NCBI GenBank assembly: GCA_963681505.1
Contig: OY811979.1
Span: forward strand, 2,077,414-2,141,413
Source: Eunapius fragilis
Taxonomy: Eukaryota > Porifera > Demospongiae > Spongillida > Spongillidae
Direction: 5' to 3'
DNA length: 64,000 bases
Shown: piece after piece, positions 10,453 to 20,471 of the stretch
Layout: every line of letters starts with the position of its first letter
Numbering within the stretch: position 1 is the stretch's first letter
The notes under the pieces: generated by a model
Told to the model about the DNA's origin: nothing
Databases searched by the model: none
The model's input: only the letters and a program-made list of their open reading frames with translations
Position numbers and translations under genes: made by a program

Positions 10453-11994
10453 TAGCCTCACCTCTAGAGATGGCCCATGTCACTAGGCTCACCTCTAGAG
10501 ATGGCCCATGTCACTAGGCTCACCTCTAGAGATGGCCCATGTCACTAGGCTCACCTCTAGAGATGGCCCATGTCACTAGGCTCACCTCTAGAGATGACCC
10601 ATGTCACTAGGCTCACCTCTAGAGATGTCCCATGTCACTAGGCTCACCTCTAGAGATGTTCCATGTCACTAGGCTCACCTCTAGAGATGTCCCATGTCAC
10701 TAGGCTCACCTCTAGAGATGGCCCATGTTACTAGGCTCACCTCTAGAGATGACCCATGTCACTAGGCTCACCTCTAGAGATGACCCATATCACTAGGCTC
10801 TTCTCTAGAGATGGCCAATGTCAATAGGCACACCTCTAGAGATGTCCCATGTCACTGGGCTCACCTCTAGAGATGGCCCATGTCACTAGGCTCACCTCTA
10901 GAGATGACCCATGTCACTAGGCTCACCTCTCGAGATATCCCATGTCACTAGGCTCACCTCTAGAGATGACCCATGTCACTAGGCTCACCTCTAGAGATGA
11001 CCCATATCACTAGGCTCACCTCTAAAGATGGCCCATGTCACTAGGCTCACCTCTAGAGATGGTCCATATCACTAGGCTCACCTCTAGAGATGACCCATAT
11101 CACTAGGCTCACCTGTAGAGATGGCCCATGTCACTAGGCTCACCTCTAGAGATGTCCCATGTCACTAGGCTCATCTCTAGAGATGTCCCATGTTACTAGG
11201 CTCACCTCTAGAGATGTCCCATGTCACTGGGCTCACCTCTAGAGATGTCCCATGTCACTAGGCTCACCTCTAGAGATGACCCATATCACTAGGCTCACCT
11301 CTAGAGATGGTCCATGTCACTAGGCTCACCTCTAGAGATGGCCCATGTCACTAGGCTCACCTCTAGAGATGACCCATGTCACTAGGCTCACCTCTCGAGA
11401 TATCCCATGTCACTAGGCTCACCTCTAGAGATGACCCATGTCACTAGGCTCACCTCTAGAGATGACCCATATCACTAGGCTCACCTCTAAAGATGGCCCA
11501 TGTCACTAGGCTCACCTCTAGAGATGGTCCATATCACTAGGCTCACCTCTAGAGATGACCCATATCACTAGGCTCACCTCTAGAGATGGCCCATGTCACT
11601 AGGCTCACCTCTAGAGATGTCCCATGTCACTAGGCTCATCTCTAGAGATGTCCCATGTTACTATGCTCACCTCTAGAGATGTCCCATGTCACTGGGCTCA
11701 CCTGTAGAGATGTCCCATGTCACTAGGCTCACCTCTAGAGATGACCCATATCACTAGGCTCACCTCTAGAGATGGTCCATGTCACTAGGCTCACCTCTAG
11801 AGATGACCCATATCACTAGGCTCACCTCTAGAGATGACCCATATCACTAGGCTCACCTCTAGAGATGACCCATATCACTAAGCTCACCTCTAGAGATGAC
11901 CCATATCACTAGGCTCACCTCTAGAGATGTCCTATGTCACTAGGCTCATCTCTAGAGATGACCCATATCACTAGGCTCATCTCTAGAGATGACC
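10453..11994 (-). repeat. 31-bp minisatellite block 3 (inverted)
   Basis: About 50 units in the opposite orientation to blocks 1, 2 and 4. It contains a higher-order duplication: about 10860-11260 is repeated with the same variants at about 11330-11730. Confidence 0.93.
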
Positions 11995-12108
11995 CCGACA
12001 CATCTGTCACTTCACCACTTCACTTTTTAGCAAAACTCACACCAAGCAACATTATTGAAGGAGGGAGAAAAAGGCCGGCTATTAAAACATATGGAGAGAA
12101 AAGTAGGT
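11995..12108. other. Spacer shared with 2.6 kb
   Basis: Holds 'gacacatctgtcacttcacc', also found immediately upstream of 28-bp array 2 at about 2624-2660. This links the two minisatellite regions. Confidence 0.7.
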
Positions 12109-13112
12109 TTAGTGATATGGGCCATCTCTAGAGGTGAGCCTAGTGACATGGGTCATCTCTAGAGGAGAGCATAGTGATATGGGACATCTCTAGAGGTGAG
12201 CCTAGTGACATGGGTCATCTCTAGAGGTGAGCCTAGTGACATGGGTCATCTCTAGAGAGAGGTGAGCCTAGTGACATGGACCATCTCTAGAGGTGAGTCT
12301 AGTGATATGGGACATCTCTAAAGGTGAGCCTAGTGACATGGGACATCTCTAGAGTGATATGGGCCATCTCTAGAGGTGAGCCTAGTGATATGGTCCATCT
12401 CTAGAGGTGAGCCTAGTGACATGGGCCATCTCTAGAGGTGAGCCTAGTGACATGGGCCATCTCTAGAGGTGAGCTTAGTGATATGGGACATATCTAGAGG
12501 TGAGCCTAGTGACATGGGTCATCTCTAGAGGTGAACCTAGTGACATGAACCATCTCTAGAGGTGAGCCTAGTGATATGGGACATCTCTAGAGGTGAGCCT
12601 AGTGACATGGGTCATCTCTAGATGTGAGCCTAGTGACATGGGTCATCTCTAGAGGTGAACCTAGTGACATGGGTCATCTCTAGAGGTGAGCGTAGTGACA
12701 TGGGTCATCTCTAGAGGTGAGCCTAGTGATATGGGTCATCTCTAGAGGTGAGCCTAGTGACATGGGTCATCTCTAGAGGTGAACCTAGTGACATGAACCA
12801 TCTCTAGAGGTGAGCCTAGTGATATGGGACATCTCTAGAGGTGAGCCTAGTGACATGGGTCATCTCTAGATGTGAGCCTAGTGACATGGGTCATCTCTAG
12901 AGGTGAGCCTAGTGACATGGGTCATCTCTAGAGGTGAGCGTAGTGACATGGGTCATCTCTAGAGGTGAGCCTAGTGACATGGGTCATCTCTAGAGGTGAG
13001 CCTAGTGACATGGGACATCTCTAGAGGTGAGCCTAGTGACATGGACCATCTCTAGAGGTGAGCCTAGTGATATGGGACATCTCTAGAGGTGAGCCTAGTG
13101 ACATGGGCCATC
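12109..13112 (+). repeat. 31-bp minisatellite block 4
   Basis: About 32 units, again in forward orientation, with an internal repeat of variant order near 12500-12660 and 12750-12930. Confidence 0.93.
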
Positions 13113-13350
13113 TAGGAAGACTTCAGGTATTCCTAATAACAGTAATATTTGAAGTCTTTCTAGGAATACCTAAAGTGTTCCTAGCAATCCTCCTAAATTC
13201 CTAGGAAGACTTAAGGTATTCCTTTAATGACTTTAGGTATTCTTTTGTATTCCTTAAATGATTTCTACTATTCGTAGGTATTTCTAGGATGATGTCAGAT
13301 ATTCGTAGGATGACTTCAAGACTTTCATAAAATTTACTTCAGGTATCCAT
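13113..13350. repeat. Degenerate 'tcctaggaagacttcaggtat' repeats
   Basis: Several diverged copies of a motif built on CCTAGGAAGACTT and GGTATTCCT. No coding content. Confidence 0.6.
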
Positions 13351-13351
13351 C

Positions 13352-13453
13352 CATGGACCATCCATCCATCCATCCACCCATCCATCCATCCATCCATCCA
13401 CCCATCCATCCATCCATCCATCCATCCATTCATCCATCCATCCATCCATCCAT

Positions 13454-13487
<34 letters not shown>

Positions 13488-13678
13488 GTCCGTCCGTCCG
13501 TCCGTCCGTCCGTCCGTCCGTCCGTCCGTCCGTCCGTCCGTCCGTCCATCCATCCATCCATCCGTCCATCCATCCATCCATCCATCCATCCATCCATCCA
13601 TCCATCCATCCATCTATCCATCCATCCATCCATCCATCCATCCATCCATCCATCCATCCATCCATCCATCCATCCATG
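13352..13678. repeat. (CATC)n/(CCGT)n microsatellite
   Basis: CATC tetranucleotides with a central block of about 15 CGTC/CCGT units. The His-Pro-Ser and Trp-Met-Asp-Gly open frames on both strands are artefacts. Confidence 0.97.
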
Positions 13679-13794
13679 CTGACCTCTGAGAAATAAGGTA
13701 TGAAATAGAACTAAATAGACGTCCATGTATACTCTAAATGCTCTAGTAAGGTGATGATATAAACGAAGTAAATAGTAATTTAATAACTAACTAA

Positions 13795-13990
13795 CAAAGA
13801 AAAAATTCTCTAACGGGAAAGTTGGTGGAATGTAAGAATTAGAGGCAACAGTGGTGTGAACAATGTTTTGGGAAAAGAAAAATCCTATTTAGCACATGTA
13901 AATGAAGTGCTAAATATATCTCATTATTCTTTTCCCATAACCTTGTTCTCTTCCTTTTTACATTACCATTGCCTCTGTAATAGACTCCAT
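13795..13990. mobile_element. Fold-back MITE, family F, copy 1 (decayed)
   Basis: Inverted-repeat structure around TTCTCTAACGGGAAAGTTGG at the left and 'ccataaccttgttctcttcc' and 'attgcctct' at the right, with 'gcacatgtaaatgaagtgct' at the tip. Same family as 17583-17853 and 29088-29373; the right end is eroded. Confidence 0.7.
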
Positions 13991-14514
13991 TTGTCCGTGT
14001 AAGGCGTGCCTTCAGTAGTCACATGCGCGGCAATTATAGGCCAAAGGAGAACGTATTTTGACTGTGCGTATTATTCATTTTATGTACGAAATTGGTTGTG
14101 GAATAGCTATAAAAATTATTATGGTTGTGTACATGTATACTGAAATGGTACCTCGTAACGTAAGCCACCAAATAATTAGCTCCTTTAGGATCCCAAACTC
14201 CAAAATACTGTAATGTTGTAATGTGTTCTAATAAGCAACCTAATGTCCAGCTGGAAACTAATCCTTCTCTGCAGTCGTGCTGCAGAGAAGGATTAGTTTT
14301 TCTGGGTACCTGACTATTCAATGAATGTGGACAAAAAAAAACTCTCCTGGATGTTTACATGAGACCCGTAAGGTACCTGACCCTAGTATGTAGGGTCTGT
14401 ACCAAAAGCCACTCTATGAGGTTTAAATGTATAATCTCTTTGAGGATTAAATGTATATGACTTTGAGGTGCCTGTTGTAGTAATATCAAGCCATTATACA
14501 ATTTCAATTTTCAG
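13991..14514. other. Intergenic or intron sequence
   Basis: Includes a short hairpin near 14253-14298 ('actaatccttctctgcag' and its complement). No exon identified. Confidence 0.4.
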
Positions 14515-15041
14515 TGACAAGAAGAAGAGGAAGAGGAAGCGGAATTGTTCAAGGTATGTACATGTATGCCTGTACATGTTACCATGTACCTTTAGTTCCA
14601 CTATGCCTGTGGTAGTTAGATGTGAGAGTGGTAACATTTAATTTCACTTAACACACATTGATGGAGGCCCTGCTGTTGACCAGGGTACTCATTGAAGAGT
14701 TAAAGGGATGAGTCATGGAACTAGCTGTTGCCGATACTGTACATGCAGGGTTGATAAGGTTTGATGCTGTTACAGATACTGGTGGTGCGCATAGTGATTA
14801 ATCTAGGTATTGTAACTAAAAAAATGCTGTTATGCAATTTAAATTTCCAGTGAAAGGAAGAGGAATTGTTCAAGGTATGTATGCCTGTTGTACCTTTAGT
14901 TCCACTATGCCTGTAATTATTTGGTCTGCATGTGACTTGAATTTGACACAAACTATTGTTTTTTATTCTTTAGCTGCAACACTTCAAAGAAATTTGGAAG
15001 TTAGATTAGAACAAAGGTTATTGGACAAGCTTTCTCTCTGA
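14515..15041 (+). CDS. 3' end of a gene with two duplicated tiny exons
   Basis: Exons 14515-14553 (39 nt), 14851-14874 (24 nt) and 14974-15041 follow TTTTCAG, TTTCCAG and ATTCTTTAG and the first two end AAG|GTATGT. All junctions are phase 1. The frame reads TRRRGRGSGIVQ, then V-KGRGIVQ, then A and a basic/Leu-rich tail ending DKLSL with TGA. The first two exons are paralogous (shared GRGnGIVQ-type core), so this is exon duplication. Earlier exons and the protein family are unknown. Confidence 0.5.
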
Positions 15042-15281
15042 GAAAGTCATCTTTAATTACTTGTACTTGCAGTAGTAAGTACCCTAAAGGATTTGTGGCA
15101 GTGCTGTCATGAGTATCATTATTGACTTTGCCTCTTGTGTTGTGGAGAAGAACACAATGTTTCTTCATTTCCAAAACAGTATAAGCATCTATCTTTCTGA
15201 ACATCATGAGATACATGATTATAAATAATGTTTTTTTTTCTACCTGTTGTAGTGATAGGGTAAGGTTGCAGATTCTATTAA

Positions 15282-15984
15282 GGTGGTAGGCACCACATAT
15301 CAGAAATAAATATTAAGGACCATAATATTTGAACTTCGAAAAATGTTGTTTTTCATTCGAAAGTCCACATAACCAGTGAGATTTACACTCTCAAAGTTTG
15401 TTGTCGTAAGGGTGCATCCATCTTAATTTACGCTTGCGCATGCATAGTATAACAAATGCTGTAAAAGTTCCATTGCTCAGTTTCAATTGCAGTAAAAGTT
15501 CCATTGTTCAGGTTCAAAATGGAGGCTAACTATTGTCCCCCAATAATAATTGTAGTGAAATACGCCCCCAAAATGGCTGATAAAAACTAAAATCAATTGC
15601 TGTGACGTTTTGAATATCGGAAATTGTATTTTTGATACTCAACGATGATTCGCATGTAGTCAAGTGTTGTTTTAAGTCAAAAAAATTGGAAATGCTCTTT
15701 TGCTGTGAAAATAAAATGGTATATAGCACAGCTCGTGTGCATTGAGATCACACGTAGTTCAGATGTAACACCTATTTGGCAAAATCTATACTCAAAGATT
15801 TTTAGCTCACTGATTTGGTTATTTTACCTGCCTGCTATGAGAAAAAAAAAAGGTTATGAATTGAATTAATATAAATTGACATGACTCTAAAACGCACTGA
15901 AAATATGCTTTTTGTATCACTGAAATGGAGACAGTTTGTATGATGAGAATTTTTTTTTCAAACTGATATGTGGTGCCTACCACC
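15282..15984. mobile_element. TTAA-flanked non-autonomous DNA transposon
   Basis: 703 bp with 22-bp perfect terminal inverted repeats (GGTGGTAGGCACCACATATC then AG), each directly flanked by TTAA (15278-15281, 15985-15988). A TTAA target and no coding capacity suggest a piggyBac-type MITE. The interior is AT-rich and holds two copies of 'taaaagttccattg'. Superfamily is inferred from the target site only. Confidence 0.7.
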
Positions 15985-16097
15985 TTAACTTAGTCTTATA
16001 TGTTGTTTATTTACTGACTGGATCAAGTCACAGATCTGGCGCCATAGGAACTTGAGACCGATCTCAGGAGAGATCAGGCAATGCATCAAGGGTGGAC

Positions 16098-16118
16098 CAA
16101 GGGGGGGGGGGGGGGGGG
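16098..16118. repeat. Poly-G run
   Basis: About 18 consecutive G in 'gaccaagggg..'; G-quadruplex-prone and a likely sequencing weak point. Confidence 0.85.
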
Positions 16119-17582
16119 TAGGGGGTCCGGATCTCCCCGCCTATACCACGTGTGACTTGTACAACCTATTGTACCAGTTTCAGGCGTCAATATGGATAGA
16201 TTGTCTCTGTCACCAAGTACGGAACCCCCAAAAGTTTCCGCGCTTTGCACGGGAAGGGGCACATTCCCCTCCCACACCTTCCCCCTATTAGTTATTAATG
16301 TCGGGCCTCCTGTATGTGTATGAGGGAAGGGGACATCACTACTCTATTCTCTGATCAATTTTGATGTTATATGGTTGCAGCTGGATAGCATAATGACTCT
16401 TAACTTCTACAAGTTTCAATGATAACTTGTTATTTGGTGGGACACTATACAAGGAGCAGGCACTATAATCCATGTTTCACTCTAATGTTCATGCTGTGAA
16501 TATTACATGTGTTTTATCTACTGCAAGAAATTACCTGTTTTCTTTGGGGAAAGGAAAAGAAAAGGTGAAGGCCAGCAGTCGCTGTAAGTACATGTACGTT
16601 GGTGACCTTTTGTACTTTAAACTACAAGTGTTCATCCAATTCTGCTCTGTATCATAAGGCGCTAGCCCATGCAACAACAAGCAATGCATTTTTTTTATTA
16701 GCATGCATAAGTTTATAATTCAAATGGTTGCATTTTATAAACCAGATATACTAATATACAGCAATTTGAAAGGGAAAATATAGGAAGTTGAGCTCCCATT
16801 TCCTGTGAAATGATAGTTTGGCATTCCATATACAACTGTATTGCACCATCCCATATCATTGCGCTGTGCAAACCAACTGTATCATCCATATCCTAAAAAT
16901 CTCTCCCAACAGAAGAACCAACAACATCATCATCATATGTAAGTGCTATTTCTCCAGTGTTCTAAGTGTAGTGGTGTTTGGAGGTTGTAAGATTAATAAT
17001 GTCTTCATGTCTGTTTGCTTCTGTGCAGTTTCCTGTCTTGTATACCCTGACTTGATGTCGATAATGTACACCAATAAATGGTGAATTTTCTTCTTACCCA
17101 TTTTTGGGATTGGGTACTGTGTATTCATATGTACATGTGAGGAAGTATGTGGGTTAGTTTTCATGTCGGTTGTAGCTTTCATGTTCTTTGTTATCATTTT
17201 ACATGATGACGAAAAGTCTAAACAGGGGAGAGAGGATGATTATGAAGGTGATGTGGTTGAAAAGCTAATGGATGAACAAAAGAAGCTGCTGGAAATGAAA
17301 GCGGAGTAGCTGGAAGCTAAAATTTGATGGCATAGATGCTGACATAAAGATCAAAACAACTGAAATTCAGAGTGGAAAGGTACAGCATTGATTTATAATG
17401 TAATTGATTTTGATCAGGCTCACCATAATGAGCCAATGAGTTAATGTGGTGTTGTGATTAGTTGACAGGCATGACGTTAAAAGTGCTAAAAGATGTGGTT
17501 AAAGAGCTAAACGATGACAAAAAAGGCTTGAAGAACTGCTAATTCAGGATAATAAACTGCTAAATCACCTGTTAGAGATAGA
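16119..17582. other. Intergenic with possible exon remnants
   Basis: Splice-bounded candidates occur at 16554-16583 (..AAAG|30 nt|GTAAGTA) and near 16912-16938. 17200-17390 reads on the plus strand as a Lys/Glu-rich coiled-coil-like segment (VVEKLMDEQKKLLEMK) broken by stops, and 17460-17560 as another piece. I read this as decayed coiled-coil coding sequence; no intact gene. Confidence 0.35.
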
Positions 17583-17853
17583 GAGAAAAAGTGAACTAAA
17601 CAGATGTGCTCTCTAAGTGACCATCCAATGGTGAATGGTGGTGTATAAAGGAAGGAAACAAGGGTCAAATAATAAGGGAAAATGGAATAGTTCTATATTG
17701 AGCACATATAGGAATGTGCTAAATATAGGACAATTCCATTTTCTCTTATTATTAGACCCTTGTTTCCTTCCTTTTTACACCACCATTCACCATTGTGCAT
17801 TCAAATCCTATGTGCCACCAATATTCTCATAGAGAATGTTTTTTATTTACTTG
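17583..17853. mobile_element. Fold-back MITE, family F, copy 2
   Basis: Long inverted repeat with 'aaggaaggaaacaagggtca' pairing with 'gacccttgtttccttcctt', tip 'gcacatataggaatgtgc', and right terminus AGAGAATG..TTTACTTG as in copy 3. Confidence 0.8.
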
Positions 17854-17929
17854 TTTCATTGATTTTTGTTCATACCCGATTATGAGCCGTATCAAGTAAT
17901 CCATCTTCATATGAGAGGGACCTTTGAGT

Positions 17930-18253
17930 GACCTTAACTCTTTTCGCCGAACGAGCACGTTAGGACTCTAGCAATAATATCGCTGCCTTTTAGCAGCCCG
18001 TTCCTTTTCAGGATCTGCTCGATACCTTGCGCGTCGAGAGGTCCGTTTCTTTTCAGGCTCTACTCAATAGTTTTCACGTTGAGAGGCCCGTTTCTTTTAA
18101 TGCTCTTTTCGATAGTTTTTCACGTTGAGAGGTCCGTTTGTTTTCAGGCTTTGCTTTGCATGTAGCTCGCTTGGGCAGAATCTAATACGTCGTCCGAGTT
18201 TTGAGGTACTTTGCTCGTCGTTTGGCTCTCTTCTTTTCCTGACGTGAAGGCAT
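17930..18253 (-). pseudogene. Decayed ADPEKK-repeat protein element
   Basis: The minus-strand ATG at 18251-18253 begins MPSRQEKKRAKRRAKYLKTR and soon meets stops. The upstream bases GAAGTTGTTTTTCT and the start MPSR match the ORF at 34913-35605, so this is a second, degenerate copy of that element. Lower-coordinate sequence keeps diverged repeats of the 'cgtttcttttcaggctct' type. Confidence 0.6.
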
Positions 18254-18563
18254 TTTGAGAAAAACAACTTCACTAAGTTACAAAGAGCGTCAAAGCAACA
18301 ACGCTCGAAGGATTAGCACACGTGCACGTGCCCAAACCGGATAGTTTATTTACCACTGATAGGTGTAGTGCCCGTACCCAGTGCCCAGACCGTATACATG
18401 TATACAACTGCTTGAGCAAAATATGGCCAAGTTCTAAATCGTTTTGAGTCCTGTTAGATACAGGATGGATAAATATACGTGATTTGCTAGCACAACCACC
18501 GATGTATACAATGTAGCCTCGGTACATTTTGACCTGCATCTTGTGATTTCATCACACGCAGCT

Positions 18564-18676
18564 ATGTCAAGTGACATACTAAGTCTCGAAGAAGGTATGT
18601 GTTGTTTACATGGCTAACTTTATTATCAATATCAATAAATAAGCATGTAATGCAGCTCAACTTTCATCTGCTGTTG
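18564..18676 (+). CDS. Possible 5' exons of a gene
   Basis: ATG 18564 opens a 31-nt exon reading MSSDILSLEE plus one base before GAAG|GTATGT. A 21-nt exon at 18656-18676 (TGCAG|..|GTATGT) joins in phase 1 and continues A-QLSSAV. The junction is consistent, but no later exons were found before the rDNA-like region. Family unknown. Confidence 0.35.
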
Positions 18677-19780
18677 GTATGTTTAATGATTTCATTGTTG
18701 ACAAATTGGGTAGTCATCTAGTGTGCACACACATCATGCTTTAATGTCATTACTAGTCAGAAAAGTAGTTTCCCACCATAGACAATGCTTTTTTTTACTG
18801 TGATACGCTAGGCATGCAGCGCAATACATCTCTATCCTAACTATGTACCAGCATTGCAATCATGGCACAAAATCTCTTTCAAAGCTGCTGATACTTGTGT
18901 TTGTGCAACAAAGTCTACTACCTGAGCTACGTTGCTACATGTTTATACCAACTTTGCTACTCAGTACCCATAGCTATGGTGTTCATACTACACCACCATA
19001 ATTAACCCCTGACACCTGATGAAATGTTGCGACACCACAACGAATAATCTTGCTACCGCGACTTTTCAGTACCGTACTGTATATTGTATGCAAAGAGGGT
19101 GCGAATCCAATAGTCAGCAAAAGCTGGACTGTTTCAATAAATATTGTGTGCAATGCTTTACGTAAACAAGTGTGGTAACGAGAACTATGCATTTTTATAG
19201 CAAGGAAATGCATGTGACTTAAATTTACTGACCGATGTTGCACAACTAACAGCCTGTACTCCACTACAACTTACCAACACATAGATATCTAATCATACAG
19301 ACCGAAAATAGGTAAATGTTACGGTACTGGTACCGTTCACGTGGTAGTGCCAAAATATTACCGTTAAGGAGTGAAGGTTTTTAATTTTAAAAACCTTGAC
19401 CTGCAATGAATAATTACTCCCACAATAAATAATTTCGGTCAAGTAGTTTTGTACATACTGCAGTCCCGTTTAAAACTGTTGCTGTGGGTTGTACGTAGTG
19501 TGGCTGGCTATGATGGTCGAGGTGGGGGGCTCGCATCCTGATTTTCTCCTCACTACCTTTTTTTCCCCTCTTTCTTATATTCTTTTTAAAAATAATTTAA
19601 TTCCCCTTCTCACTGCCTTGGCAACTAGTGTTGGTTGGCATGGGTTGCAAGCGAAGCTGCTGAGCTTAGTTAGGTTTACGGTTAGGGAAAGGTTTATAGA
19701 TTGCTAACTAGCAAGCAATACAAACACACACGGCCACGTTTTCATTATTCATTGTGATAATTATTCATAGGCCTTCTCTC
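18677..19780. other. Intergenic or intron, no gene recognised
   Basis: AT-rich sequence with pyrimidine tracts. Open stretches at 18983-19264 and 19489-19707 lack splice or domain support. Confidence 0.4.
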
Positions 19781-19781
19781 C

Positions 19782-19898
19782 TGAGTGAGTGAGTGAGTGA
19801 GTGAGTGAGTGAGTGAGTGAGTGAGTGAGTGAGTGAGGGAGTGAGTGAGTGAGGGAGGGAGTGAGGGAGGGAGGGAGGGAGGGAGGGAGGGAGCGAGC
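19782..19898. repeat. (GAGT)n/(GAGG)n microsatellite
   Basis: Tetranucleotide GAGT run grading into GAGG. The Ser/Leu/Thr/His open frame on the minus strand is an artefact. Confidence 0.97.
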
Positions 19899-19954
19899 CT
19901 TATATGTTGTGCAGCATATTTGAGCTGCGTTACATTGAATGGTAATGAATATTG

Positions 19955-20248
19955 GTTATATCGTTCATAACTGGATGGTAAAATCATACGTAGCGTTTTT
20001 TTGTATTTACGTTACGAGCTTAGTAGTTACATGACAAACTTAACGGTACATACGTGCAGCATAACCGGATGATAAAAGGTACACAACCGGACGACAAAGT
20101 TTTCGTGCACACAAACGCAGGCAGGTCATTTGGTATGTAACCGGACGGTAAATACATGAGCAGCTAACATAACCGGATTTAGTATTATACATGAGCAGCT
20201 AACATAACCGGATTTAGTATTATACATGAGCAGCTAACATAACCGGAT
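19955..20248. repeat. 35-bp 'aaccggat' spacer repeats, left part
   Basis: Copies of a unit containing CATAACCGGATTTAGTATTA and ACATGAGCAGCTAA, spaced 35 bp in the clean part (20171, 20206, 20241), with looser copies further left. The right part continues at 22700-22900 after the LTR element. The repeats lie on the 3' side of the 28S fragment, so they may be rDNA intergenic-spacer repeats (inference). Confidence 0.8.
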
Positions 20249-20426
20249 TGTCGTAACGTGTGACCGGTACCACGCGTTATATGATGCCCTTGCCAGCGAT
20301 GCGCCCGATGCTAACAAGGTAAGTCAATAGGAACACACACAACGTGGATTGCACGAACGATCGAATATCAAATATGATGTCAAGTGCGCCCCACGTGCTA
20401 TTACATAATAAGTGTAACCTACTACA
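20249..20426 (-). repeat. 3' LTR
   Basis: 178 bp, reads TGTAGTAGGTTACACTT... on the minus strand and ends ..CGTTACGACA. Preceded on the minus strand by the polypurine tract. Confidence 0.93.
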
Positions 20427-20471
20427 CTCCTCCCCCCTTGTCAAAACTACCCCCCGGATGTGTTTTTGTTT

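Noticed and set aside
13284-13726. Open frames of His-Pro-Ser or Trp-Met-Asp-Gly repeats
   Set aside because: Direct translation of a CATC/CCGT microsatellite.
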